DNA from: Candidatus Tidjanibacter gallistercoris
GTDB taxonomy: Bacteria; Bacteroidota; Bacteroidia; Bacteroidales; Rikenellaceae
Direction of reading: 5' to 3'
Assembly: GCA_019114205.1 (NCBI GenBank)
Contig: DXFY01000045.1
Span: forward strand, 1 to 64,000
Length of the DNA: 64,000 nucleotides
A program made the position numbers and the translations under genes. Numbering within the stretch: the first letter of the stretch is position 1; each line of letters starts with the position of its first letter. Positions 25,764-35,018 of this stretch are shown here, one piece after another. Below the pieces are notes generated by a model that was not told where the DNA came from, made no database searches, and saw only the letters and a list, made by a program, of their open reading frames with translations.

Positions 25764-25878
25764 CAAAACTTCCCGCGACTTGCATCTTCTTCTTTCGCGA
25801 AAATGGTTCGCATGACGGAAAAAATGGCTAATTTTACCCCTGATTACATCCGAATATCGTTCAAAACAAGGAAGCACT

Positions 25879-26712
25879 ATGGAAAACTTGGACCATGAAA
25901 ACCTGAAAAGCCTGATAGAGAAGGTCTGGGAAGACCATGCGCTTCTCAGAAACCTCGAAACGCAGGCTGCGGTCAACGAAGTAATCGAACGGCTCGACCG
26001 GGGCGAACTGCGTACCGCACAGCCCGACGGGGAAGGCGGCTGGCAGGTAAACGACTGGGTGAAGAAAGCGGTCATACTGTATTTCCCTACGCGCGAACTG
26101 CGGCAGACCAACGCGGGGGAGATGGAATATAACGACAAGATGGACCTCAAGCGCAACTACCGGGAACTGGGTGTTCGCGTCGTTCCGCCGGCCGTCGCAC
26201 GCTACGGCTCCTATCTGGCCCGCGGCGTGGTCATGATGCCCTCCTACGTCAACATCGGCGCTTACGTGGACGAAGGTACGATGATTGACACTTGGGCTAC
26301 GGTAGGTTCCTGCGCCCAGATAGGCAAAGAGGTGCACCTGAGCGGCGGCGTAGGCATAGGCGGCGTGCTCGAACCGGTACAGGCCGCACCCGTCATCGTC
26401 GAGGACCACTGTTTCATCGGTTCGCGCTGCATCATCGTCGAAGGGGCCCGGATAGGCCGCGAGGCGGTAATCGGGGCGGGAACGGTCATCACGGCCTCTA
26501 CCAAAATCATCGACGTGTCGCAACCCGCCCCCGTCACCTACAAAGGATACGTACCGCCGCGTTCGGTCGTCATCCCCGGCAGTTATGCAAAACGGTTCGC
26601 CGCGGGCGAATACGGAGTCCCGTGCGCGCTCATCATCGGCCGGCGGAAAGAAAGCACCGACACGAAGACGTCGCTGAACGACGCCCTGCGGGATTTCGAC
26701 GTACCGGTATAA
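25879..26712 (+). CDS. dapD: Tetrahydrodipicolinate N-succinyltransferase
   Basis: A 277-residue enzyme of lysine/peptidoglycan precursor synthesis that transfers succinyl from succinyl-CoA to tetrahydrodipicolinate. The N-terminal helical domain (about 1-100) is followed by a left-handed beta-helix with hexapeptide repeats. Family words include MMPSYVNIGAYVDEGTMIDTW, VGSCAQIGKEVHLSGG, GIGGVLEP and CFIGSRCIIVEGARIG. Length equals the family norm (about 274). It is divergent from the peptidase gene and 49 bp before the PCMD lipoprotein gene. With lysC and the aminotransferase nearby it suggests the succinylase variant of the DAP pathway. Confidence 0.96.
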   Translation: MENLDHENLKSLIEKVWEDHALLRNLETQAAVNEVIERLDRGELRTAQPDGEGGWQVNDWVKKAVILYFPTRELRQTNAGEMEYNDKMDLKRNYRELGVRVVPPAVARYGSYLARGVVMMPSYVNIGAYVDEGTMIDTWATVGSCAQIGKEVHLSGGVGIGGVLEPVQAAPVIVEDHCFIGSRCIIVEGARIGREAVIGAGTVITASTKIIDVSQPAPVTYKGYVPPRSVVIPGSYAKRFAAGEYGVPCALIIGRRKESTDTKTSLNDALRDFDVPV

Positions 26713-26761
26713 AGGATGCCGGCGGCCGCGGCACACCACAATCAACCGACAACGGACACTT

Positions 26762-29755
26762 ATGAAAAGCTATAAACTGTTATTGCCGTCGCTCCTGTTG
26801 CTGCTGCTCGGCGCATGCAGCGACATCGACGGCCTGAACGACTACAACGCCGTGTTCTCTTTCACGATAACGGAACACAAGGGGACGGGCGGCGAAATAG
26901 AAATCGGAGAACCGGTAATGGCCGGCAATACCATCCGCATCCCCGTCCTGCACGGCATCCACAACTTCCCGCTCTATTTCAAGGGGGAACCCCGGTTCGA
27001 GAACCCGATAGACCGCATCACGGGGCTCGACTTCAACGACTGGATTGAAATCGACCTCCAGCGGGGCGGCGAAAGCGGAAACGAACCCGTACTCGACGAG
27101 CACGGGAACTACATTTTCCAGGAACCCAAATTCTACGTACAGGCGCTCAGCGGCATGCCGCGCGAATATACGTTCGAAATAGACTATACGGCCACGAGCA
27201 GCGATGCCGACATTTTCGCGCCGGTATCGTTCGCCGACCTGCCTCAGGAGTACGTGGTGGGCGACCTGCTTACCGTGACGAGCAGCGATGTTCCCGAAGA
27301 AGGGGACATGGTGCTGTTCAATGTAGCCGCGCCGCAATTCCCGCTGACACTGACGCCCGAATTCATGCTCAGCGACGGCGCGACGCTCGAAGGAAACGGT
27401 ACGACCTCCTATACGTTCGAGACGGCCGAAGACCGGCACGACCTGACGGTCGTGGCACGCGACGGAACGACGAAGCGCTGGACGCTCGGCCTTTCCGTCC
27501 TCCCGGTAGTGAGCGCCGTGAGCGCCGGCATGGACGAAAGCATGCTTGCGCTCACCGACCTGACCGGGTTCTCCGCCGAACCGGGCAGCAAGGGTTTCTC
27601 CATCGAGGAACACCGCTTTGCCGCCTCCGCCGGTACGGAAGGCGGTACGGAAGATGCGGCGCCTTCCCGGCAGGCCGCAAAGACGGGAACACCGCAATCC
27701 GAAAAGGCGGCAGCAACTCCTGCGACGGCAGCGAACCGCCTCCACGCCGCAGGGCAGCCGCACAAGACACTCCTCCGCATGGCAGCATCCGGAATGCCTG
27801 CTGCCGAGGAAGTGCTGCCGGCCGATACGCTCAAACTCTACATCAACACGCTCTCCGGCACGCCGTTCCCGATAAGCATCGACATGGAGGTTCCGCTGCC
27901 CGACGGCGTATCGCTGGTCGGCGACACTTCCGACTTGCCATTCGCCGACATGGAGAGCGAAAACGTGTTCTGGCTTCTGGATACGGTGGACGGCATCGCC
28001 CGCCGCTGGGTGGTGGTGCTGGAAGAGTACGACTCGCCCGTAGCCTCGGTGCTCGCATTCTCCTACGAATATACGGCATCGGAGGTGCGGGAAACATCCC
28101 TTTCCGGCCCGAAGGTACCCGCCATCGTCATGGACAAAGAACGCACGGCGGACATCGACCCGGTGAACCGCTGCATTTATCTGCGGGCCGTGGAGATACA
28201 CAATCCCAAATACGCCTCGTTAGACCCATGGGAGCTCAGCCTGACGGTGGACATCAAAATCAGCAGCGGGGCATCGCTCGTGAACGTGACCAACTTCGAC
28301 TGGAGCGGTACGGATTCGTGGAAAAATCCGAAGACGTTCGGCGTACAGGCTTCGGACGGCACCGTCTACGAATGGAAAGTCGTCATCCGCGACTGGAGCG
28401 ACGGAGCGCCCGAAGCATCCGACGAATGCGAACTGTACGGGGTAACAATCAAAGAAATACGGCCCTACACGGTGGAAACCGAGGCGGAACCCCTGACGGT
28501 CGATTACGACGACCGTACCATTACGCTGAACCTGACCAAGGACGACAACGCCTACCCGATAACGGTGGCAGTCGATTACGAGCTCTCCGAATACGCCCGC
28601 ATCGCGACGCAGAACGGCGGGCGCGACCCGCTGGTGTTCGACACCCCCGAAACGGTCAATACGGTGGAAGTGGTGTCCGAAAGCGGCACGAACAGCGCGG
28701 AATGGAAATTCGAACTCCGGCCCCCGCTCAAGGAAACCGGTACGGACGTGACCTCTTTCCGTATCGTATCGTTCTCCGAAAGCGGTTTCAGTGCCGAGCT
28801 GGTCGGAATAGACACGGACAATGCAACGGTCACGGTGAACTTCACGCAGGCCGGGCGTTTCCCCGTCACGATGAATTTCCGCATGGGCCTCTCCTACAAG
28901 GCGACGAGCACCATCACGGACCAGTACGGAGCCGGAACGGTCGAGTTTTCCGCAATCGAGGACAAGCCATTCACCGTGACCGCACAGAACGGCGAGACGC
29001 GCCAGTGGACGCTGCGCACCACCTACATGCCGCAGTTGCAGAACTCCGATTTCGAACTGTGGGCGAACATGACCACCCCCCTGCCCAAAGGCATAAAGGG
29101 CAGTCCCTACTGGGCCAGCGCGAACATGACCTCGCCGGTGCTCGTCGAAAACACCACCCAGACGGAAGGGGCGCCGGGGCAGGGCAAGGCCGTTCAAATG
29201 ACGACCAAGAATACGATTATCGGCAAACTCGCCGCCGGGTCGTTGTTCCTCGGATGGTTCGATGACTCGAACCCCATGGGCAACATGAACGACCCCACCG
29301 TCATGATGTTTTACGGCATGCCGTTCTCGGCCAACAAACCCATCAAGGGTTTCCAGGCGGATGTCCTCTACCACCCCGGCGACGGACCGTCGAGCGATTC
29401 GGGTTCGCTGGCCATCGAACTGATACGGCAGCGCGACCCGTCGATGGAACTCGAATTCCACGGCATGCGTCCCGACGGCACATGGCATCCGAAGAACAAT
29501 GCCGACCGGGTAGCGCGCGGACAGGCCATCGTCGCCACGCAGTCCGGCCTGCTCGATAACGGCGACACGGCCGACATCGTCGTAGCCGACAACACGTGGC
29601 AGACGGTATTCGTCCCGCTGGAATACGACGGGGCCTACCCCTCGTATACCCACCTGACGGTAATATTTTCTTCATCGTCGCAGGGCGACTCCTTCAAAGG
29701 CGCCGTCGGCTCCATACTGAAAATCGACAATATCAAACTGATTTATGAAGAATAG
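26762..29755 (+). CDS. Large PCMD-domain surface lipoprotein
   Basis: A 997-residue lipoprotein with signal peptide and lipobox (LLLLLGAC, Cys19). The body consists of repeated beta-rich units with recurrent phrases of the DGTTKRWTL / TVYEWKVVI / ETRQWTL type, as in tandem Ig-like or DUF5018-like modules. An Ala/Pro-rich, low-complexity linker lies near residues 290-345. The C-terminal 240 residues (from LQNSDFELWANM) match the PCMD (putative carbohydrate metabolism) domain, a jelly-roll-like module found on Bacteroidota surface lipoproteins. It probably binds glycans or host/diet polymers at the cell surface. Its end overlaps the next gene by 11 bases, indicating coupled expression. Confidence 0.85.
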   Translation: MKSYKLLLPSLLLLLLGACSDIDGLNDYNAVFSFTITEHKGTGGEIEIGEPVMAGNTIRIPVLHGIHNFPLYFKGEPRFENPIDRITGLDFNDWIEIDLQRGGESGNEPVLDEHGNYIFQEPKFYVQALSGMPREYTFEIDYTATSSDADIFAPVSFADLPQEYVVGDLLTVTSSDVPEEGDMVLFNVAAPQFPLTLTPEFMLSDGATLEGNGTTSYTFETAEDRHDLTVVARDGTTKRWTLGLSVLPVVSAVSAGMDESMLALTDLTGFSAEPGSKGFSIEEHRFAASAGTEGGTEDAAPSRQAAKTGTPQSEKAAATPATAANRLHAAGQPHKTLLRMAASGMPAAEEVLPADTLKLYINTLSGTPFPISIDMEVPLPDGVSLVGDTSDLPFADMESENVFWLLDTVDGIARRWVVVLEEYDSPVASVLAFSYEYTASEVRETSLSGPKVPAIVMDKERTADIDPVNRCIYLRAVEIHNPKYASLDPWELSLTVDIKISSGASLVNVTNFDWSGTDSWKNPKTFGVQASDGTVYEWKVVIRDWSDGAPEASDECELYGVTIKEIRPYTVETEAEPLTVDYDDRTITLNLTKDDNAYPITVAVDYELSEYARIATQNGGRDPLVFDTPETVNTVEVVSESGTNSAEWKFELRPPLKETGTDVTSFRIVSFSESGFSAELVGIDTDNATVTVNFTQAGRFPVTMNFRMGLSYKATSTITDQYGAGTVEFSAIEDKPFTVTAQNGETRQWTLRTTYMPQLQNSDFELWANMTTPLPKGIKGSPYWASANMTSPVLVENTTQTEGAPGQGKAVQMTTKNTIIGKLAAGSLFLGWFDDSNPMGNMNDPTVMMFYGMPFSANKPIKGFQADVLYHPGDGPSSDSGSLAIELIRQRDPSMELEFHGMRPDGTWHPKNNADRVARGQAIVATQSGLLDNGDTADIVVADNTWQTVFVPLEYDGAYPSYTHLTVIFSSSSQGDSFKGAVGSILKIDNIKLIYEE

Positions 29756-30668
29756 CTATCGGGGAATCTGCATGGCCGTCCTGCTCGGCGCCTTCCTGTG
29801 CGGAACGGGGAGCACATACGCCGGAAGCTGTACGGCCGACACCACGGTCGTCCGGTACATCGACGGCGAAGGCGTCTACACCTACACGGGCCACCGGTCA
29901 GCCGGGAAGGTCGGAACCTTCAAACGGCAGCCCGAACAACCCAAATATGCATTCGGGGTACACGTCGGAGTGGATATCGGAGCAGCGGCTCCGTGGCCGC
30001 CGGCTCACATGCGGGCCGGGGCCATGAAGATGAGCGCCGTACCCAAGCTCAATCCTTCGCTCGGCGTCTCCTTCACCGGCCATCTGGCACGCCGGTGGTC
30101 GCTCACGGCGGAACTGACCTACAAACAGGTGGGCATCGACGCCGAGGCATGGGTATCGGGCCAACAGTTCCGAATGCCCAATCCCGACGGCGAGGATTTC
30201 ATTACCCGGTTCAGAGGAACGGCCAACGTCGTCATGAACTTCTCCATGCTCGAAGTACCCGTCTATGTCGGATTCAGTTTCGGCGGAGGCCGCAGCAGGA
30301 TTTACCTCGGCGCCTATTACAGCTACATTCTGAAAAGCCAGTTCAACACCACGCCGCTGAAAGGGCTCGTGGAAAATCCCAACGACCCGTCGCAGCCGCC
30401 CATCATGGTCACGCCGGAGAGCCCCGTACCGCCGGATGCAATGCCCGTGTTCAACGATTACCTGGGAAAATGGGATGCCGGAATGCTGCTGGGATACGAA
30501 TGGCAAATCGTGCCGCGCGTCAAGATGACCGCCCGTTTCTCGATGGGTTTCAAGGATATCTTCCGCCCCGGCAGCAACTACCTCGAATACAAGATGCTGC
30601 ACATGCGCGGCACCGTGGCGGTCAGCTACTCGTTCCTGCGCTACAACGAAAAACCGTTCCGGAAATAA
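29745..30668 (+). CDS. Outer-membrane beta-barrel protein (PorT-like)
   Basis: A 307-residue protein with signal peptide (hydrophobic residues about 8-25, cleavage near TYA-GS). About 60 unstructured residues precede a barrel of eight or so strands (FGVHVGVDIGAAAP..., VVMNFSMLEVPVYVGFSFG, RIYLGAYYSYILKS). It is the layout of the PorT/OMP_b-brl families. It overlaps the PCMD gene by 11 bases and directly precedes birA (one base apart). The pair lipoprotein plus barrel suggests a shared surface complex, but no function is known. Confidence 0.8.
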   Translation: MKNSYRGICMAVLLGAFLCGTGSTYAGSCTADTTVVRYIDGEGVYTYTGHRSAGKVGTFKRQPEQPKYAFGVHVGVDIGAAAPWPPAHMRAGAMKMSAVPKLNPSLGVSFTGHLARRWSLTAELTYKQVGIDAEAWVSGQQFRMPNPDGEDFITRFRGTANVVMNFSMLEVPVYVGFSFGGGRSRIYLGAYYSYILKSQFNTTPLKGLVENPNDPSQPPIMVTPESPVPPDAMPVFNDYLGKWDAGMLLGYEWQIVPRVKMTARFSMGFKDIFRPGSNYLEYKMLHMRGTVAVSYSFLRYNEKPFRK

Positions 30669-30669
30669 C

Positions 30670-31398
30670 ATGCTTCAAGGCACCATCACGGTACTGGACG
30701 AATGCGGCTCCACCAATACCGAAGCCGCAGACAGCGCCCGTTATGCCCACGGCGATGCGGTCGTCGCCGTACGTCAGACGGCCGGCCGGGGCCAGCGGGG
30801 GCATCGCTGGGACAGCACGCCCGGTGAAAACCTTACCTTCAGCCTCGTCCTGGAACCGACTTTTCTCGAAGCGGGACGGCAGTTCCTCCTTTCCGAAGCC
30901 GTGGCGCTCGCTGTCGCGGATACCCTGGCGGACTACGGTGTGGACGCCCGTATCAAATGGACCAACGACATCTACGCAGGCGACAGGAAACTGTGCGGCA
31001 TGCTGCTGGAACACAGCCTCGACGGGGAACGGCTCCGCCGCACCGTGGCGGGCATCGGTCTCAACGTCAATCAGGAGACATTTCCCGCATGGGTGGCCAA
31101 CCCGTGTTCCATCTATACGGAAACCGGCCGGCGGCACGAGGTCATGGAGGTATTCGCCAACCTGTACGAAAAGCTCTCGGCCCGTTACGGCATGCTGGAG
31201 GAGGACGGGGCGGAACGGATAAGCGAAGCGTACAATGCCCGGCTCTACCGCCGCGGAAGGCCGTCGCGCTTTTTCCTCCCCGGCACGGGAGAAGTCGTCG
31301 GCACGATTCTCGGAGCGGCACCCGACGGCAGGCTTTCGGTCGAAATCGACGGAAAAGTACACGGATACCTGTTTCGGGAAATCGAGTTCGTCATCTGA
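30670..31398 (+). CDS. birA: Biotin-[acetyl-CoA-carboxylase] ligase
   Basis: A 242-residue biotin protein ligase of the short type, without an N-terminal repressor domain. Catalytic-loop words are STNTEA, QTAGRGQRGHRW (biotinyl-AMP binding), KWTNDIY with the conserved lysine, and GIGLNVNQ. A small SH3-like C-terminal domain follows (GEVVGTILGAAPDGRLSVE). It activates biotin with ATP and attaches it to the carboxyl-carrier subunit of acetyl-CoA or other carboxylases. It is the last or middle gene of the PCMD-barrel-birA unit. Confidence 0.92.
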   Translation: MLQGTITVLDECGSTNTEAADSARYAHGDAVVAVRQTAGRGQRGHRWDSTPGENLTFSLVLEPTFLEAGRQFLLSEAVALAVADTLADYGVDARIKWTNDIYAGDRKLCGMLLEHSLDGERLRRTVAGIGLNVNQETFPAWVANPCSIYTETGRRHEVMEVFANLYEKLSARYGMLEEDGAERISEAYNARLYRRGRPSRFFLPGTGEVVGTILGAAPDGRLSVEIDGKVHGYLFREIEFVI

Positions 31399-31520
31399 AT
31401 CCGCACGCCACCGATAACAGTTACATAAACAAGCACATACAGGCCGACACGGACAGGCGTACCTCCCTGCATGCGGCACGGAAGGCGCGGAAGCGACCGG
31501 ACCGTCGGCCACCCGCAGCA

Positions 31521-32552
31521 ATGAAAATAGTAATCGACGACAAGATACCCTACATCCGCGGGGTATTCGAACCCTATGCCGAAACGGTTTACCTGCCGGG
31601 CAAGACCATCTCCCGCCGGGATGTCGCGGATGCTGATGCACTCCTCGTACGCACGCGCACGCGATGCGATGCGGCGTTACTCGACGGTTCCTCGGTCGGA
31701 CTGGTGGCTACCGCCACGATAGGTACCGACCACATCGACCGCTCCTGGTGTGCGGCAAACGGCATCGAAACGGTATCGGCACCGGGATGCAATGCCGGCG
31801 GCGTGCTCCAATGGGTCGCGGCCGTCCTGGCCCGCACGGTCGCAGTGCGGAAGGCACGCCCGGCGGAACTGACACTCGGCGTGGTGGGCACCGGACACGT
31901 CGGTTCGTTAGTCGAACGGTACGCCGCAGCATGGGGGTTCGGAGTGCTGTGCTCCGACCCCCCGCGCGAGGAGGCGGAAGGGCTCGGCAGACGGGAGGGC
32001 TATGTTCCGCTCGGCGAACTCGCAGCCCGTTCGGACATCGTCACGTTCCACGTTCCGATGCTGCGGACAGGCCCCCACCCCACTTTCGGGCTGGGCGGAA
32101 CGGAATTTTTCGCCGCACTGAAAAACGGTGCGACGGTACTCAACTCCTCGCGGGGCGGCATCGTGGACGAAACGCTGCTGCTGCACCGCGTCGCCGAGGG
32201 ACGCTGCACCTGCTGCATCGACACTTGGGAAAACGAACCGGCGATAAACAGCCGGCTGCTCGCGGCGGCATCGCTGGCCACACCGCACATCGCCGGATAT
32301 TCGGAACAGGGCAAGGCCAACGCATCGGCCGTCGTGGTCGCCGCCGTAGCCGAACATTTCGGACTGCCGCTCGCACACTGGTATCCCCGGCAAGTACGAC
32401 CGGTGACGCGCCGTCCCTTAAGCTGGGAAGCGCTGTGTGCCACGATTACCGACCGGTTCGCTATCGAAGACCAGTCCGAGGCGCTCAAAGCCGCTCCGGA
32501 ACGATTCGAGGATTTCCGCGAACACTACGCCTTCCGGCAGGAATACTTCTGA
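31521..32552 (+). CDS. pdxB: Erythronate-4-phosphate dehydrogenase
   Basis: A 343-residue NAD-dependent D-2-hydroxyacid dehydrogenase. The start is the ATG at 31521 (MKIVIDDKIPYIRG), a typical PdxB opening; the longer ORF begins inside birA. The Rossmann motif reads GVVGTGHVGSLVE. Catalytic Arg, Glu and His are seen in SSRGGIVDE, DTWENEP and TPHIAGYS. The C-terminal part (from about 280) corresponds to the PdxB dimerisation domain. It carries out the second step of the DXP-independent (PdxA/PdxJ) vitamin B6 route, producing 3-phospho-hydroxy-2-oxobutanoate. Confidence 0.93.
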   Translation: MKIVIDDKIPYIRGVFEPYAETVYLPGKTISRRDVADADALLVRTRTRCDAALLDGSSVGLVATATIGTDHIDRSWCAANGIETVSAPGCNAGGVLQWVAAVLARTVAVRKARPAELTLGVVGTGHVGSLVERYAAAWGFGVLCSDPPREEAEGLGRREGYVPLGELAARSDIVTFHVPMLRTGPHPTFGLGGTEFFAALKNGATVLNSSRGGIVDETLLLHRVAEGRCTCCIDTWENEPAINSRLLAAASLATPHIAGYSEQGKANASAVVVAAVAEHFGLPLAHWYPRQVRPVTRRPLSWEALCATITDRFAIEDQSEALKAAPERFEDFREHYAFRQEYF

Positions 32553-32626
32553 ACCGCCCTGCACAAACCGCCGAGCAGCACGGTACGCCTCCACGAAACG
32601 ACAGGCCCCCACACGGGGCATGACAA

Positions 32627-32676
32627 AACGACCGCAGCCGCAGGATGTATTCTCCGTCCCTGCGGCTGCGGTCGTT
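32627..32676. terminator. Strong bidirectional terminator between pdxB and a lipoprotein gene
   Basis: Perfect 18-bp arms (32627-32644 and 32659-32676) with a 14-nt loop, followed by CTTT on the plus strand and TTGTC on the minus strand. It sits between two convergent genes. Confidence 0.8.
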
Positions 32677-32695
32677 CTTTCCCGACACCACGGAG

Positions 32696-33622
32696 CTACA
32701 CGGCAGGCCGCGGCGAATAGGTTCTGTCGTAGGCGATGTGCTCGCCGTCTTTCACCACGTTCAGCGTCAGGGTGTAGCGGTCGTTATGGAACACGGCCGT
32801 AATCGTCGCCTCACCGGAGGCCAGCCCCGCATCGATACGCTCCTGTTTCTCCTTGTCCTTGTTGTCGTTCTCCGCATCGGGCGTTTCCGTCGTGCCGTCC
32901 GCCCATGCAACGACCGTACTGTCGCAGACGAGCCCCAACGTCGTACCTCTCGTTATCCGATGGTGCAGCAACAGGTAATACATATAAAACCCGCTTCCGC
33001 GCGAAACAGCCGACTCCTCCGTCTGCAATATCCGGTCGAGTTTCCCGTCCGAGAAGCGGAAACCCGTCACCACTTCGGAACTGCCATACTGCAAAGGGTC
33101 GTACACCATGCCGGCCAACATGTCGTCGCCCTTCGCGGCGAGTCCCGCATAATTGCGTTCGGTCTCCTGCATGGTATCGCCCCAGAACGAACGGAGCACG
33201 TCGCATGCCTCTACCCGAACGGTTTCCTCGCAAGTCACATCCCTGTATAAATTGCCTTCCGTATCGGGCGCACCGAAGACATACCGTGCCGTGCAGCGCA
33301 CCGCATAGGTGCCTTCCGTGTCCGGAGCGGTAAAGTCGTGAGCCTCCACCTGAGGCCCCGCCGCAACATCCCGAACAGGTACGGCCGCCTGCTGCGCTGC
33401 GGATGCCAGCGACCAGTAAAACTCGACGGACGAGATGTTGTGTCCGTCGGCCGGAATCACGCAGGTCGCCCGGAACGGTTGCCCCGTACCGATACGCTCC
33501 CTGTCCACCGTAATGGGGCCGATGCTTTCGGGGGCACGCCCGTGGTCGGTCAGGTCCACCGGTGCGCATGCGGAAAGCGCCAGAGCCGACGCAACGGCAG
33601 CGAAGCAGATAAAACGTTTCAT
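32696..33622 (-). CDS. Predicted lipoprotein of unknown function
   Basis: A 308-residue protein. The start at 33622 (MKRFICFAAVASALALSAC) gives a lipobox at LSAC, Cys19; the listed start is 23 codons further up, in the promoter region. The segment from about residue 30 to 130 looks like an Ig-like or Big-type beta sandwich (TGQPFRATCVIPADGHNISS). The second half shows mixed alpha/beta sequence, with an acidic stretch TPDAENDNKDKEKQE. I recognise no named family. It is probably a periplasmic or surface lipoprotein, transcribed alone and divergent from fabI. Confidence 0.7.
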   Translation of the reverse strand: MKRFICFAAVASALALSACAPVDLTDHGRAPESIGPITVDRERIGTGQPFRATCVIPADGHNISSVEFYWSLASAAQQAAVPVRDVAAGPQVEAHDFTAPDTEGTYAVRCTARYVFGAPDTEGNLYRDVTCEETVRVEACDVLRSFWGDTMQETERNYAGLAAKGDDMLAGMVYDPLQYGSSEVVTGFRFSDGKLDRILQTEESAVSRGSGFYMYYLLLHHRITRGTTLGLVCDSTVVAWADGTTETPDAENDNKDKEKQERIDAGLASGEATITAVFHNDRYTLTLNVVKDGEHIAYDRTYSPRPAV

Positions 33623-33663
33623 ATTCGATATTTTTAATATGTTCCCGCAGCAATGCGGACGCG

Positions 33664-33671
33664 CAAAGATA
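33664..33671 (-). promoter_or_regulatory. -7 element for the lipoprotein gene
   Basis: Minus strand TATCTTTG, a full consensus -7 element 41 bp before the ATG at 33622. Confidence 0.6.
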
Positions 33672-33724
33672 TTCAAAAAATTGAAAAACATATACCGACT
33701 CCGTTGCTACGGTCCGACCGGGCG

Positions 33725-33757
33725 TTGCGGCAAATCGGAAGCAAGTCCTTATCTTTG
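33725..33757 (+). promoter_or_regulatory. Promoter of fabI
   Basis: TTG (33725-33727), 22-bp spacer, TATCTTTG (33750-33757), 25 bp before the fabI ATG. The spacer is slightly long. Confidence 0.6.
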
Positions 33758-33782
33758 TCCCTGCACTTCTAAACGGAAACTT

Positions 33783-34643
33783 ATGTCCTACAATCTCCTC
33801 AAAGGGAAGCGCGGCCTGATATTCGGCGCGCTCAACGACAAATCCATCGCCTGGAAAGTAGCCGAACGCGCTCGCGAAGAGGGTGCGGAACTCGTGCTGA
33901 CCAACACCCCCGTATCCATCCGTATGGGCAACATCGGCGAACTCGCCGAAAAATGCGGGGCCGTCGTGATACCGGCCGATGCCACCAGCATCGCAGACCT
34001 CGAAAACCTCATCGCCCGCGGGACGGAACACCTCGGCGGGAAGTTCGATTTCGTGCTCCATTCCATCGGCATGTCGCCCAATGTACGCAAGGGGCGCATG
34101 TACGACGACCTCGACTACGACTACTACCACAAGACGGTGGACATCTCGGCCATCTCCTTCCACAAGGTGATACAGACGTGCCGGAAGTACGATGCCATCG
34201 AGGAGTGGGGTTCGGTCGTAGCGCTAACCTACATCGCCGCCCAGCGCACCCTGTACGGCTACAACGACATGGCCGATGCCAAGGCCATGCTCGAATCCAT
34301 CGCCCGCAGCTTCGGTTACATCTACGGCCGCGAGAAGAACATCCGCATCAATACCGTATCCCAGTCGCCCACTCCCACCACGGCCGGGAGCGGCGTGATG
34401 GGGCTCGACAACCTGATGGACTTCGCCGAACGCATGTCGCCCCTGGGCAACGCCACCGCAGCGGAATGCGCCGACTACATCATCACGCTCTTTTCCGACC
34501 TCACGCGCAAGGTAACCATGCAGAACCTCTACCACGACGGCGGATACTCCAGCATGGGGATGAGCATGCAGGCAATGCACGTATATAACGAAGGACTCGA
34601 ATACCGCGACGTGCGCAGCGACAAGACCAGCCGCCGCAAATAA
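33783..34643 (+). CDS. fabI: Enoyl-[acyl-carrier-protein] reductase (NADH)
   Basis: A 286-residue short-chain dehydrogenase for the last step of fatty-acid elongation. The start is the ATG at 33783 (MSYNLLKGKRGLIFG). The nucleotide loop reads GLIFGALNDKSIAWKVAE, a FabI form of the Rossmann motif. Catalytic Tyr and Lys are in YNDMADAK (Y-x6-K). Substrate-loop features SQSPTPTTAGSGV and the extended C terminus fit Bacteroidota FabI. It acts in the cytoplasm on trans-2-enoyl-ACP. It is a single gene with consensus promoter and hairpin terminator. Confidence 0.95.
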   Translation: MSYNLLKGKRGLIFGALNDKSIAWKVAERAREEGAELVLTNTPVSIRMGNIGELAEKCGAVVIPADATSIADLENLIARGTEHLGGKFDFVLHSIGMSPNVRKGRMYDDLDYDYYHKTVDISAISFHKVIQTCRKYDAIEEWGSVVALTYIAAQRTLYGYNDMADAKAMLESIARSFGYIYGREKNIRINTVSQSPTPTTAGSGVMGLDNLMDFAERMSPLGNATAAECADYIITLFSDLTRKVTMQNLYHDGGYSSMGMSMQAMHVYNEGLEYRDVRSDKTSRRK

Positions 34644-34667
34644 ACGACGGAGCGGACGTTCCGTACC

Positions 34668-34716
34668 GGCGGGAAGTGGATGCGGCTGCCGCACGTCCGC
34701 TTCCCGCCGCCTTTTT
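34668..34716 (+). terminator. Terminator of fabI
   Basis: GGCGGGAAG (34668-34676) pairs with CTTCCCGCC (34700-34708). An inner stem TGCGG/CCGCA extends it, and GCCTTTTT follows. Confidence 0.75.
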
Positions 34717-34856
34717 CGCGACCGCGGCCGGTACGGGGATGCACAGGAAGCACCCCGGTTCCGTCTATGGCGGTAAACCGACCGTCCCGCACGAACGCAT
34801 CCTTTACACTCCGGAAAACGGAAAGCGGTCGGAAGAGACGGGCGGAACGGGTAAAG

Positions 34857-34891
34857 ACAAAAAGAACCGCGCAGGCTTCTATCCTGCGCGG
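34857..34891 (-). terminator. Terminator of tRNA-Pro
   Basis: CCGCGCAGG and CCTGCGCGG form a perfect 9-bp stem with a 7-base loop. The minus-strand transcript runs on into TTCTTTTTG. It lies six bases beyond the tRNA 3' end. Confidence 0.85.
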
Positions 34892-34896
34892 CCTCG

Positions 34897-34971
34897 TCGG
34901 GATGACTGGACTCGAACCAGCGACCTTTGGTCCCCCAGACCAACATTCTAACCGGACTGAACTACATCCCG
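34897..34971 (-). tRNA. tRNA-Pro (anticodon GGG)
   Basis: The minus strand folds as a cloverleaf. The acceptor stem is CGGGATG/CATCCCG with discriminator A. The D-arm region is GTTCAGTCCGGTTAGAAT. The anticodon stem TTGGT/ACCAA has loop CTGGGGG, giving anticodon GGG for proline codon CCC. The T arm contains GGTTCGAGTCC. CCA is not encoded. It is a single tRNA with its own consensus promoter and terminator. Confidence 0.95.
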
Positions 34972-34986
34972 CCTTCAATCGAGGTG

Positions 34987-35018
34987 CAAATATATTCCAT
35001 TTTTTATAAAAAAGCAAA
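34987..35018 (-). promoter_or_regulatory. Promoter of tRNA-Pro
   Basis: Minus strand TTTG (35015-35018), 20-bp spacer, TATATTTG (34987-34994), a full-consensus promoter. The -7 element ends 15 bp before the tRNA 5' end. Confidence 0.85.

Noticed and set aside
23508-25898. 796-residue plus-strand ORF opposite the prolyl oligopeptidase
   Set aside because: Antisense shadow without motifs.
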